DNA of 43,821 bases from CAZSMK01 sp964608095 (GTDB lineage Bacteria > Sumerlaeota > Sumerlaeia > MWCT01 > JAGHBZ01). Location: NCBI GenBank assembly GCA_964608095.1, contig CAZSMK010000061.1, positions 1 to 43,821 on the forward strand, read 5' to 3'. Every line of letters starts with the position of its first letter. The first letter of the stretch is position 1. The notes beneath the pieces were generated by a model. The model saw only the letters and a program-made list of their open reading frames with translations. It ran no database searches and was not told where the DNA came from. Shown here piece after piece: positions 1 to 7,273 of the stretch. The position numbers were made by a program, and so were the translations under genes.

Positions 1-22
1 GCAAGCCCGGAAGAACCCCCTC

Positions 23-199
23 GACTGCAGCGACTGCAGGGACTGCAGGGACAACAAAGACCAAGCGGATAGCAGCGACAAAAATGACTCCGGGGACAAC
101 AAGAATACTGTGATTTTCGGTTCTTTTATCCCACCCTCTCAGGCTGGGACATCGTTGGATGTCCTTGTTGTCTCTGCAGTCCCTGCAGTCGCTGCAGTC
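23..199. repeat. Inverted repeat of 39-bp arms built from 9-bp units
   Basis: The arms are 23-61 and 161-199. The reverse complement of the right arm matches the left arm at 37 of 39 positions. Each arm consists of 9-bp units beginning GAC: GACTGCAGC, GACTGCAGG, GACTGCAGG or GACTGCAGA, then GACAACAAA or GACAACAAG. The 99-bp spacer carries one more GGGGACAACAAG copy near 93-104. It lies downstream of the 3' end of hisS. The arms could form a long hairpin, or this may be a dispersed palindromic element. No transposase or terminator T-run is visible. Confidence 0.8.
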
Positions 200-257
200 C
201 TTGCCATAATGCCGGCTCGTTGTCGTTAAGGGGAGGGAAATCTCCAATCAGCATGCC

Positions 258-1523
258 TTATTTCAATCTCTCTACCCAGGTTTGAAAATCCGTCAGGGGG
301 ATATTGCGCTGTTCGCCTGTTTCCATTTCCTTCACCAGAACGTTCCGATCTTTGAGCTCCTGTTCGCCGATGATGAGGGCGAATTTCGCCGCCGCTCGGT
401 TGGCTGCACGTAATCCGCTCTTCATGCTCCGTTCGCTATACTCGAAGCGCACACGTTTTCCTTCTTTTCGGAGCATGTCGACGATTTTCATGCAGGGTTC
501 CTTTCCCGCGTCCATGAGCGCGAAGACATAAAAGTCAACGCTCCTTGTATATTCTGCGGGAATGGGAATGTTGTTCTTTTTCATGGCGAGGACGAGTCGT
601 TCAACGCCGAAGCTAGCCCCGGTTGCCGGCGTCGGTGTTCCACCGAGTTCCTCGACCAGCACATCATACCGCCCACCACCCAGGACAGCATCCTGGGCGC
701 CGAGTCCCGGCAGTACGGTCTCGAACACAGTCCGGGTATAATAATCGAATCCCCGAACAAGGCTATCGTCAACGACGTAGTCAATATCAAGCGCATCGAG
801 AGCCGAGCAGAGTTGCGAGAAATGGTCGGCACATTTCTGACAGACAAAGGGTCGAATCCGTGGCGCGTCGGCGAGGACTTTCTGGCAGCCGGGTTGTTTA
901 CAATCGAAGACGCGTAGAGGATTCGTTTTAGTACGACGTTTACAATCGGGGCAGAGGTCCTTGAGCCTGCCTTTCAGAAATGCCCGGAGTTGGGCGTTAT
1001 AGAGATTACGGCATTCCGGGCACCCCACGGTATTGATCCTGGTTTTTAACTCCGAGAATCCCGCACGACGGAGAAAAAAGGTAAACAGGGAGATGACTTC
1101 CGCGTCAGCCGATGCGTCCTCTACACCGAATATCTCCACACCGATTTGATGGAACTGGCGTTGCCTGCCGTGTTGCGGTCGTTCATAGCGGAACATGGGC
1201 CCGCTGTACCAGAGTTTTTGCACCGCCGCACCCTCCGGGAGCATTTTATGTTCAATGAGTGCGCGGACAACGGGCGCAGTAGCTTCCGGACGCAACGTCA
1301 GCGACCTTCCTTTTCTGTCCTTAAACGTATACATCTCTTTTGAGACGATATCGGTCTCTTCGCCGATAGAGCGGACAAAAAGTTCGGTCATTTCGAACAT
1401 GGGTGTGCGGATTTCCTCGAAATCAAAGCTCGAGAAGACCTCATAGGCAAGCTGTTCGAGAAACTGATAATACTCGATCTCGCCGGAAAGAAGATCTTTT
1501 GTGCCACGGAGTGCCTGTATCAT
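258..1523 (-). CDS. hisS: Histidyl-tRNA synthetase
   Basis: Charges tRNA-His with histidine in the cytoplasm. The 421-residue length is normal for bacterial HisRS. The N-terminus (MIQALRGTKDLL) and class II core are typical: motif 2 around MFRYERPQHGRQRQFHQ, the histidine-binding stretch VRGFDYYTRTVFE, and motif 3 near GASFGVERL. A four-cysteine zinc-like insertion (CPECRNLYN to CPDCKRR) is followed by another pair of cysteines (CKQPGCQ, CQKC). The C-terminal anticodon-binding domain starts near residue 325. The gene is last in the minus-strand block trxA-nrdR-cimA-hisS, 203 bp after cimA. A terminator-like hairpin in that gap suggests separate or attenuated expression. No strong ribosome site sits directly before the ATG; an AAAGGAG lies about 17 nt upstream. 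Confidence 0.97.
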   Translation of the reverse strand: MIQALRGTKDLLSGEIEYYQFLEQLAYEVFSSFDFEEIRTPMFEMTELFVRSIGEETDIVSKEMYTFKDRKGRSLTLRPEATAPVVRALIEHKMLPEGAAVQKLWYSGPMFRYERPQHGRQRQFHQIGVEIFGVEDASADAEVISLFTFFLRRAGFSELKTRINTVGCPECRNLYNAQLRAFLKGRLKDLCPDCKRRTKTNPLRVFDCKQPGCQKVLADAPRIRPFVCQKCADHFSQLCSALDALDIDYVVDDSLVRGFDYYTRTVFETVLPGLGAQDAVLGGGRYDVLVEELGGTPTPATGASFGVERLVLAMKKNNIPIPAEYTRSVDFYVFALMDAGKEPCMKIVDMLRKEGKRVRFEYSERSMKSGLRAANRAAAKFALIIGEQELKDRNVLVKEMETGEQRNIPLTDFQTWVERLK

Positions 1524-1561
1524 TTGTGTGGTTCGATAATGCTCCTTTGTAAAAAATCAAA

Positions 1562-1600
1562 GGGGCAGTGAAACAAAGTATATCTTGACAGTTTCGCCCC
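1562..1600 (-). terminator. Hairpin plus T-run between cimA and hisS
   Basis: Read on the minus strand, GGGGC and GAAAC (1600-1591) pair with GTTTC and GCCCC (1574-1562), with a 3-nt bulge. The stem is followed at once by TTTGATTTTTT (1561-1551). This is the layout of an intrinsic terminator for cimA. It lies only about 40 nt before the hisS start, so it could instead act as a leader attenuator for hisS. I saw no clear T-box sequence. Confidence 0.5.
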
Positions 1601-1726
1601 TCCCTTTCCCGGTGAAGAAATCCAACAAGATTCTATTAGTCAGTGTGCCGTTTTAATCTACAAGTCGGCATTAATCCCCGGTAGGGACAGAGAGTTAAAA
1701 AACCCATGTGTCCCTGAACCGTACGC

Positions 1727-3319
1727 TTAAGGTCCGGCCTTTGTATTCTTGCGTTCGAGCAGAGCCCACTCGATGGAGTCCACCAGTGCTTTCCAGCTTG
1801 CTTCTATAATATTCTCACTGACGCCGACCGTAGTCCATTGAGTTTTTCCATCGGAGCTTTCAATAAAGACGCGGACTTTTGCCGCGGTTCCATCCTTGGG
1901 GTTGACTACGCGAACTTTAAAGTCGGTCAGATGGACGTCCTTGAGTTCGGGATAATGACCGCTGAGCGCCTTGCGAAGAGCCGCGTCAAGTGCGTTGACG
2001 GGTCCATCGCCTTCAGCCGCCATCAAGCGTTGATCATCGTTGATCTTGAGTTTTATAGTAGCTTCGCTGAGACATTCCTCTTCGGGACCGCGTTTTTCAA
2101 CGATGACTCGGAATCCTACCAGGTTGAAGAAATCTTCGAGTTTTTCGAGTTCTTTTCTGACCAGCAGGACAAACGAGCCATCCGCGGTTTCGAACTGGTA
2201 TCCTTCGTTCTCAAGGTCTTTGATACGGTCAACGACGCGGCGAACGGTTTTTTCATCCGCAGTGGAAAGGTCGATGCCGAACTCCTTTGCCTTATACATT
2301 ACATTGCTTTTTCCAGAGAGGTCTGAGACGACGACATCGCGCCGGTTGCCGACCCATTCAGGCGGAATGTGCTCATAGGTCTCGGTTGCGCGTGCGACGG
2401 CGCTGACATGGATACCGCCTTTATGCGTAAATGCCGCCCTGCCTACGTATGGTTTCCTCTCGTCCGGAATCATATTCGCTACTTCGGCGACAAAGAGCGA
2501 GCCCTCGGTCAGGCGCTTTAAATTTTCCTGCGGGATGCACTTCTTGTTGAGCTTGAACACCAACGAGGGAATGATCTGCACAAGATCGGCGTTGCCGCAC
2601 CGTTCACCGATACCGTTAAAGGTGCCCTGAACATGGGTGGCGCCCGCCCATACCGCGTACAGCGAATTCGCAACCCCAAGACCGCCGTCGTTGTGGGCAT
2701 GTATCCCGATACAAACGCCCTTTATCTGGTTAAAGACATCCTTCGTGATCTGCTCGATGTCCATGGGAAGAGAACCCCCATTTGTATCGCAGAGCACAAG
2801 ACAGTCGGCGTCGGCTTCCACTGCTGCCTTTATGGTCTTCATCGCGTATTCACGATTGTTTTTATAGCCATCGAAGAAATGTTCGGCATCGTAGATAACT
2901 TCTTTTTTCTTCTTCTTGAGGTATGTAATCGAGTCGGCGATCATGGTGATATTCTCGTCAAGAGAAATTCTCAATGCCTTCTGGACATGTAAATCCCAGC
3001 TCTTGCCGAAGATAGCGACAGCAGGTGTGTTCGCTTCGATCAGGGCTCGTATGTTGGTGTCTTCCTCGGCCTTGATGTGTGCACGGCGCGTACTGCCGAA
3101 GGCAGTCAGTCGGGCATGTTTCAATTGTTTTTTGGTCATCGCGTTGAAGAAATCGACTGCCTTGGGATTCGAGCCGGGCCATCCGCCCTCGATATAATCG
3201 ATCCCGAATTCGTCGAGCCATTGTGCGATACGTATTTTGTCCGGTAGTGAAAAGGTAATTCCACGTCCCTGTTCACCATCTCGTAGCGTGGTATCGTACA
3301 GATATACATCCTTGTCCAT
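1727..3319 (-). CDS. cimA: (R)-citramalate synthase, CimA type
   Basis: Condenses acetyl-CoA with pyruvate to citramalate, the entry to threonine-independent isoleucine synthesis. The protein has 530 residues. It opens with the DRE-TIM barrel signature YDTTLRDGEQGRGI (residues 7-20). The metal-binding motif is HAHNDGGLGVANS near residue 208, followed by GTFNGIGERCGNADL. The C-terminal LeuA-type regulatory dimerisation domain (from about residue 390) has the features of CimA rather than 2-isopropylmalate synthase, including the EYQFE/ADGSF region. Family members of about 520-535 residues with this N-terminus are normally CimA. A homocitrate or isopropylmalate synthase activity cannot be ruled out from sequence. 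It is 68 bp downstream of nrdR on the same strand. Confidence 0.9.
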   Translation of the reverse strand: MDKDVYLYDTTLRDGEQGRGITFSLPDKIRIAQWLDEFGIDYIEGGWPGSNPKAVDFFNAMTKKQLKHARLTAFGSTRRAHIKAEEDTNIRALIEANTPAVAIFGKSWDLHVQKALRISLDENITMIADSITYLKKKKKEVIYDAEHFFDGYKNNREYAMKTIKAAVEADADCLVLCDTNGGSLPMDIEQITKDVFNQIKGVCIGIHAHNDGGLGVANSLYAVWAGATHVQGTFNGIGERCGNADLVQIIPSLVFKLNKKCIPQENLKRLTEGSLFVAEVANMIPDERKPYVGRAAFTHKGGIHVSAVARATETYEHIPPEWVGNRRDVVVSDLSGKSNVMYKAKEFGIDLSTADEKTVRRVVDRIKDLENEGYQFETADGSFVLLVRKELEKLEDFFNLVGFRVIVEKRGPEEECLSEATIKLKINDDQRLMAAEGDGPVNALDAALRKALSGHYPELKDVHLTDFKVRVVNPKDGTAAKVRVFIESSDGKTQWTTVGVSENIIEASWKALVDSIEWALLERKNTKAGP

Positions 3320-3387
3320 AGTGCCTGCCTCTCTTTCTTATCTTAAAAAAATTGCTCTTACGCAGGTGCAAAAAATCCAGGGAACGG

Positions 3388-3852
3388 TTAAGGCTCGTTC
3401 TTTTCCTTATAGAGACCCTGGACTTCTTGATTGAATTCATTGAGGTCGCGGAACTGGCGATATACCGATGCGAATCTTACATAGGCAACGCCATCGATTT
3501 TACGAAGCCTTTCAAGAACCATCTCGCCAATCTGGAGCGATTTGATCTCTTTTTCCATTTTATTATAAAGTTCACGTTCAACATCACCGACAAGAGTCTC
3601 GACTTGCTCCATAGTTACCGGACGTTTTTCGCACGCCTTCACAATGCCATTGATAATTTTCTGTCGATCGAACGATTCACGCTGACCGCTACGTTTGATA
3701 ACCACGAGGGGAATCTTCTCGATCATCTCGAGGGTGGTAAACCTACGCCGGCATTTGCGGCATTCACGGCGACGCCTTACCGTGTCCCCCGTCGGAGATA
3801 CCCTTGAATTAACTACTTTTGTCTTTCTGTATCGACAATATGGACACTGCAT
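3388..3852 (-). CDS. nrdR: Transcriptional repressor NrdR
   Basis: A 154-residue ATP-cone regulator of ribonucleotide reductase genes. The N-terminal zinc ribbon is MQCPYCRYRKTKVVNSR with a second cysteine pair (CRKCRRRF). A 'VSPTGDTVRRRRECRKC' region links it to the ATP-cone domain, which starts near VVIKRSGQRESFDRQKI (residue 50). Length, start and both modules match the family closely. It lies between trxA (69 bp upstream) and cimA. Thioredoxin is a reductant for ribonucleotide reductase, so this neighbourhood is functionally sensible. No NrdR box search was possible by eye. Confidence 0.97.
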   Translation of the reverse strand: MQCPYCRYRKTKVVNSRVSPTGDTVRRRRECRKCRRRFTTLEMIEKIPLVVIKRSGQRESFDRQKIINGIVKACEKRPVTMEQVETLVGDVERELYNKMEKEIKSLQIGEMVLERLRKIDGVAYVRFASVYRQFRDLNEFNQEVQGLYKEKNEP

Positions 3853-3921
3853 AAGCGCGCTCCATCTATCTGGTCATTTCTGGAATGGTCTCGACTCCTG
3901 ATAATGATGTGTAGAGTTTTT

Positions 3922-4269
3922 TCAGTTGGGTGAATTCTCTCGCATAAACTCTTCGATCTCTAACTTCAATGACTCCTTAGGTTTAGCACCTATTATACGT
4001 TTAACCTCTTTCCCATTCTTGAAAATTATCATGGTGGGAAGGGACTGAATACCTAACGCCTGGTTTATGCTGTTGTTCCCCATAATATCCAACCTGCAGA
4101 TTTTCAGGGCGTCTTTATATTCGTCAGCCAATTCCTTCAGAATGGGGGTGATGAGGAGGCAGGGTTGACACCAGGTTGCCCAAAAATCCACAAGCACCGG
4201 GACGTCGCTATTGTTCAGGGTTTGTACAAAATTTGTATCGCTCAAGGCAACAACCTGCTCTTCTCCCAT
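3922..4269 (-). CDS. trxA: Thioredoxin with a CQPC active site
   Basis: A 115-residue cytoplasmic thioredoxin, with no signal peptide. The active site reads WATWCQPC (Cys34, Cys37), where most thioredoxins have WCGPC. The cis-proline loop SLPTM and the DFWA strand are intact, so it should be redox-active, although a Gln for the Gly may shift its potential. The start is supported by GGGAGGAAAA about 10 nt upstream. It is the first gene of the minus-strand block, followed by nrdR. It is the only thioredoxin-fold protein in the window with both active-site cysteines; compare the exported ones at 10348 and 32068. Confidence 0.93.
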   Translation of the reverse strand: MGEEQVVALSDTNFVQTLNNSDVPVLVDFWATWCQPCLLITPILKELADEYKDALKICRLDIMGNNSINQALGIQSLPTMIIFKNGKEVKRIIGAKPKESLKLEIEEFMRENSPN

Positions 4270-4304
4270 GATAAATTTTCCTCCCGGATAAAAAATAATA
4301 TGAT

Positions 4305-4334
4305 ATTGTAGACTAATATGAAATCAGATAGCAA
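4305..4334 (-). promoter_or_regulatory. Possible sigma-70 promoter of trxA
   Basis: On the minus strand, TTGCTA (4334-4329) and TACAAT (4310-4305) are 18 bp apart and lie about 35 bp before the trxA start. The match is fair and is based on sequence alone. Confidence 0.3.
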
Positions 4335-4558
4335 GTTTCTAATTTTAGATACGAGTGGTCAAGGCAATTTATAACAGGAAAAAATTTGTTGAGGAGAGGA
4401 TTCGCCGAAAAAAATGAGTTTATGGTTTCTATAATTGACCACGGCAACGAGTATGTATAGGTGGACGGTACGGCAATGGCGCCGACAATGAGCAGGTGCA
4501 CGAGCACGAGTATAGTATTATAATTTCGATAGCCGGTAGTTCATAGCATCAAAAGATA

Positions 4559-4588
4559 TTGAATAATGACGCTCTGAAATAGTATACT
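4559..4588 (+). promoter_or_regulatory. Possible sigma-70 promoter of the HlyD-type gene
   Basis: TTGAAT (4559-4564) and TATACT (4583-4588) are separated by 18 bp and lie 40 bp before the ATG at 4628. The -10 element is good and the -35 element is acceptable. Confidence 0.4.
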
Positions 4589-4627
4589 ATATGTAATATC
4601 AAGAGATTAAGATAGGCAGGGATAAGT

Positions 4628-5992
4628 ATGAAAAAGTTTATAATACTCCTAATCGTACTATTAACGCTTGGGTCGGTAATAGTCTTTGCCATAACACGAA
4701 TACCGGTGGCTACACTCTCCAAGCAGATACCTATATATACAGTAACGCCACGTTCATTTTCGGCGTCAATCAAGGCAATCGGCACCCTTGAAGCTATTTC
4801 ATCCAAGGTTATCACAGCGCCGTATAGTGCAAAGATTGTGAAGTTGATTCCCGAAGGCACCTTCGTGGAAGAGAATGACCCGGTGATCTGGTTCGACACG
4901 ACAGAGCTGGAGGATGAGAAGCAGGAATTAGAGACGGAGATAAAGCTTGCGGAGTCACGTCTCGCCCAGCTGGAGGAGGAATTGCATCTTCTCAAAACCA
5001 AACAAGAGATGAGTATCCAGTCGCAAAAAGAACGGATAAAGTACCAGGAAGTGGTGTATAACGATGCCTATCTCACGTATGAGACGGAGAAGCAGCTGGT
5101 AGAGCGAAATCTGGCGCCGCGTTCACGCCTTGACGAGGCGAAGCTTGCGTTATTACAGGCGGAGCTTTCACTTACCCAGGAAAAGATCAATTTGACAAAA
5201 ATGGAAGAAACCAATCGGTCGCAGCTGGTGTCTCAAAAGGCTGAAATAGCCAAGGCACACATCGAGCTGGAACACCGACAGAACAGAATGGATCAGACGT
5301 TACGGAGGCTTGACAAAGCGATCCTGCGTGCGCCGGGAAGCGGGTATGTAATCTATCAGCAAATCTGGAAAGGTGGGAGCATGGATAAACCCGCGGAAGG
5401 AGATCAGGTTCACTCTCGCTATACGCTTGCCCAGATTCCCGATTCTTCAACCATGCTCGCCGTGGTGCCGGTGAATGAACTCGATATAGGGCAGGTAGAG
5501 CCCGGACTCAGGGCACACGTTATCGTTGAATCGTTTCCCGACAAAGTGTTCGAGGGGGAAATTGTCAGCAAAAGTATTGTTCCTGTGTCTGATACATTAG
5601 GGCGGTTCGGCTTTTCTCAGGGAAGCGCAGCAAAAGAATTCGAGGTGAAAGCGAAAATCCTCGAAAACGACGAACGACTACGACCGGGCATGACCGCTAT
5701 TGTGGAGATTATCGTTATGGAAAAATCCGATGCGATAGTTGTACCGGTGACGGCTATTAAGGAAATTGACGGGAAACGGATTGTGTTCAAAAAAGAACAA
5801 CACTCGTCGACACCTGTTGAAGTCTCGTTGGGATTGATGAATGAATCGTTTGCAGAAGTAACCCAAGGCTTGAAAGTGGGCGATCAAATATATTTACGCG
5901 ACCCCGGTAAAGAAATTCAGGTGATCGGTGCTGGTAAAGAGACAAGAAGTCCGGAAAGGCAAGGCAGTCTCCCACAGGGTCTGTCAGGATAA
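4628..5992 (+). CDS. HlyD/MacA-type periplasmic adaptor protein
   Basis: A membrane-fusion (adaptor) protein of efflux or type I secretion systems, 454 residues. An N-terminal signal anchor (residues 1-24) is followed by a half lipoyl domain (around IKAIGTLEAISSKVITAP). Next comes a long alpha-helical hairpin coiled coil (about residues 95-225, rich in Glu, Gln and Leu), then the second lipoyl half (ILRAPGSGYVIYQQ). The beta-barrel and membrane-proximal domains follow (LRPGMTAIVEII, DAIVVPVTAIKE). MacA-like proteins usually sit next to MacB or another ABC or RND permease, but none is present here. The next gene, 10 bp on, encodes a GspE/PilB-like ATPase. The adaptor may work with a permease encoded elsewhere, or the pair may be a distinct system. 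Confidence 0.88.
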   Translation: MKKFIILLIVLLTLGSVIVFAITRIPVATLSKQIPIYTVTPRSFSASIKAIGTLEAISSKVITAPYSAKIVKLIPEGTFVEENDPVIWFDTTELEDEKQELETEIKLAESRLAQLEEELHLLKTKQEMSIQSQKERIKYQEVVYNDAYLTYETEKQLVERNLAPRSRLDEAKLALLQAELSLTQEKINLTKMEETNRSQLVSQKAEIAKAHIELEHRQNRMDQTLRRLDKAILRAPGSGYVIYQQIWKGGSMDKPAEGDQVHSRYTLAQIPDSSTMLAVVPVNELDIGQVEPGLRAHVIVESFPDKVFEGEIVSKSIVPVSDTLGRFGFSQGSAAKEFEVKAKILENDERLRPGMTAIVEIIVMEKSDAIVVPVTAIKEIDGKRIVFKKEQHSSTPVEVSLGLMNESFAEVTQGLKVGDQIYLRDPGKEIQVIGAGKETRSPERQGSLPQGLSG

Positions 5993-6002
5993 GAATCAAT
6001 AA

Positions 6003-7238
6003 GTGACAGAGCGGCAAGATATACGGTCGATCGAGACCAAAGTTGAGGAACGATTGAAGCAGAACGGCGAGGAAGGAGTTCCGGAAGTTGTAGACTTTTT
6101 GCTTCATCGTGCTGTGGAACTCGGCTCAACCGACCTTCATCTCGAGTGTTTTCGTGAGCGTGTGCTGATAAAGTATCGAATCGACGGGAAACTTCTTCAG
6201 GTGGCATCGCTTGCGAAGGAGTACCAGGAGAACATAATCGCCCGATTAAAGATCCTGTCACGTGTGGCGAGTTTCAAGACGCGCGAACCACAGGACGGGA
6301 GCATCCGCCTTACCCGCACAGACAATGATATCCTGGTGCTGCGTTCCAGTTTTCTTCCCACGCTGTATGGCGAGAAAGTCGTGGTGCGTATCCCCGATCC
6401 CATGCATGTACGTTTTGAACTGGACTCGCTCGGTATGTCCAGCGAAATGCAGACAAATCTCATCTCGCTCCTTCGTTCTCTTCAAGGTACCATTCTCTTA
6501 ACCGGACCCGGGAGTTCCGGAAAGACGACCTCGATTTATTCGCTCTTGCGTTATATGCATGCACACTTTTATGACACCATAAATATAATGACGGTAGAGG
6601 ACCCAATCGAAGGGAGTCTCGACGGAGTAAACCAGACACAGATAGATATGGCAGCGGGGCTCGATTATGCGCGGGCGTTAAAGTCCATGCTGCGCCAGGA
6701 CCCGAACGTATTGGTGATAGGAGAAGTCCGTGATACAGAGACTGCTCATATCGCGATCGAGGCGGGATTAACCGGGCATATGGTCATAAGCACTATCCAT
6801 AGCGGCGAAGCGGTAGGGGTGGTTGTCCGCCTTCTCAACATGGGGATCGAACCGTTTATGGTTGCCTCGTCGGTGACGGGTGTTATTGCGCAACGCCTTG
6901 TTCGTGTTGTATGCGACGAGTGCCGTGTGGAGCGCGAGGCATCAGAGGCGGAGAAGAAACTCCTGGGGATTCCCCTGGACTCATCGTTCAAGGTATCCGA
7001 GGGCAAAGGATGTGCGAGTTGCAATTTCAGCGGATTTAAAGGCAGGACCGGCATATTTGAATTCCTCTATATCAACGACCGGATGCGCGACCTGATTTTG
7101 CAAAAACCCTCGACCGAGCAAATCCGGCGTCATGCCCTCGAAAGCGGTATGACCACATTGAGAGAAGATGCATTGCGAAAAATCCGGGAAGGTAAAACCG
7201 CCCCATCCGAAGTGATGCATCTCTTTTACCACTTCTGA
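6003..7238 (+). CDS. GspE/PilB-family secretion ATPase, short form
   Basis: A cytoplasmic hexameric ATPase of the type II secretion/type IV pilus superfamily, 411 residues with a GTG start. Seen in the sequence: an N2 domain with the STDLHLE signature (42-48); a Walker A box GPGSSGKTT (168-176), where the family usually has GPTGSGKTT; an Asp box around MTVEDPIEG; a Walker B box VLVIGEVRD (236-244); a His box TGHMVISTIHS (257-267); and a tetracysteine zinc site (C304, C307, C337, C340). The N-terminal N1 domain of GspE/PilB is absent. No secretin, GspF/PilC, pilin or prepilin peptidase gene is nearby. It probably forms an operon with the HlyD-type gene 10 bp upstream. Confidence 0.88.
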   Translation: MTERQDIRSIETKVEERLKQNGEEGVPEVVDFLLHRAVELGSTDLHLECFRERVLIKYRIDGKLLQVASLAKEYQENIIARLKILSRVASFKTREPQDGSIRLTRTDNDILVLRSSFLPTLYGEKVVVRIPDPMHVRFELDSLGMSSEMQTNLISLLRSLQGTILLTGPGSSGKTTSIYSLLRYMHAHFYDTINIMTVEDPIEGSLDGVNQTQIDMAAGLDYARALKSMLRQDPNVLVIGEVRDTETAHIAIEAGLTGHMVISTIHSGEAVGVVVRLLNMGIEPFMVASSVTGVIAQRLVRVVCDECRVEREASEAEKKLLGIPLDSSFKVSEGKGCASCNFSGFKGRTGIFEFLYINDRMRDLILQKPSTEQIRRHALESGMTTLREDALRKIREGKTAPSEVMHLFYHF

Positions 7239-7273
7239 TCACCATCACCCGGTGTCTTTTCTTTGAGGGTCGG

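Larger units (their letters stand above)
4270..4627. other. Divergent intergenic region trxA / HlyD-type gene
   Basis: This 358-bp AT-rich stretch lies between the minus-strand trxA and the plus-strand adaptor gene. It holds candidate promoters for both directions, listed separately. A 64-codon minus-strand open frame (4313-4507) has no ribosome site or recognisable content and is taken as chance. Nothing else was seen. Confidence 0.6.

Noticed and set aside
2..229. Open plus-strand frame across the left-edge inverted repeat, Asp/Cys-rich then hydrophobic.
   Set aside because: Its composition is set by the 9-bp repeats, there is no start in the window and no family features; more likely a by-product of the repeat.
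1683..1715. AGGGACA/TGTCCCT inverted repeat after cimA.
   Set aside because: A 7-bp stem with a 19-nt loop and no T-run on either side.
7239..7273. Possible bidirectional terminator between the GspE-like gene and uvrA.
   Set aside because: The CACC/GGTG stem is only 4 bp; too weak to list.
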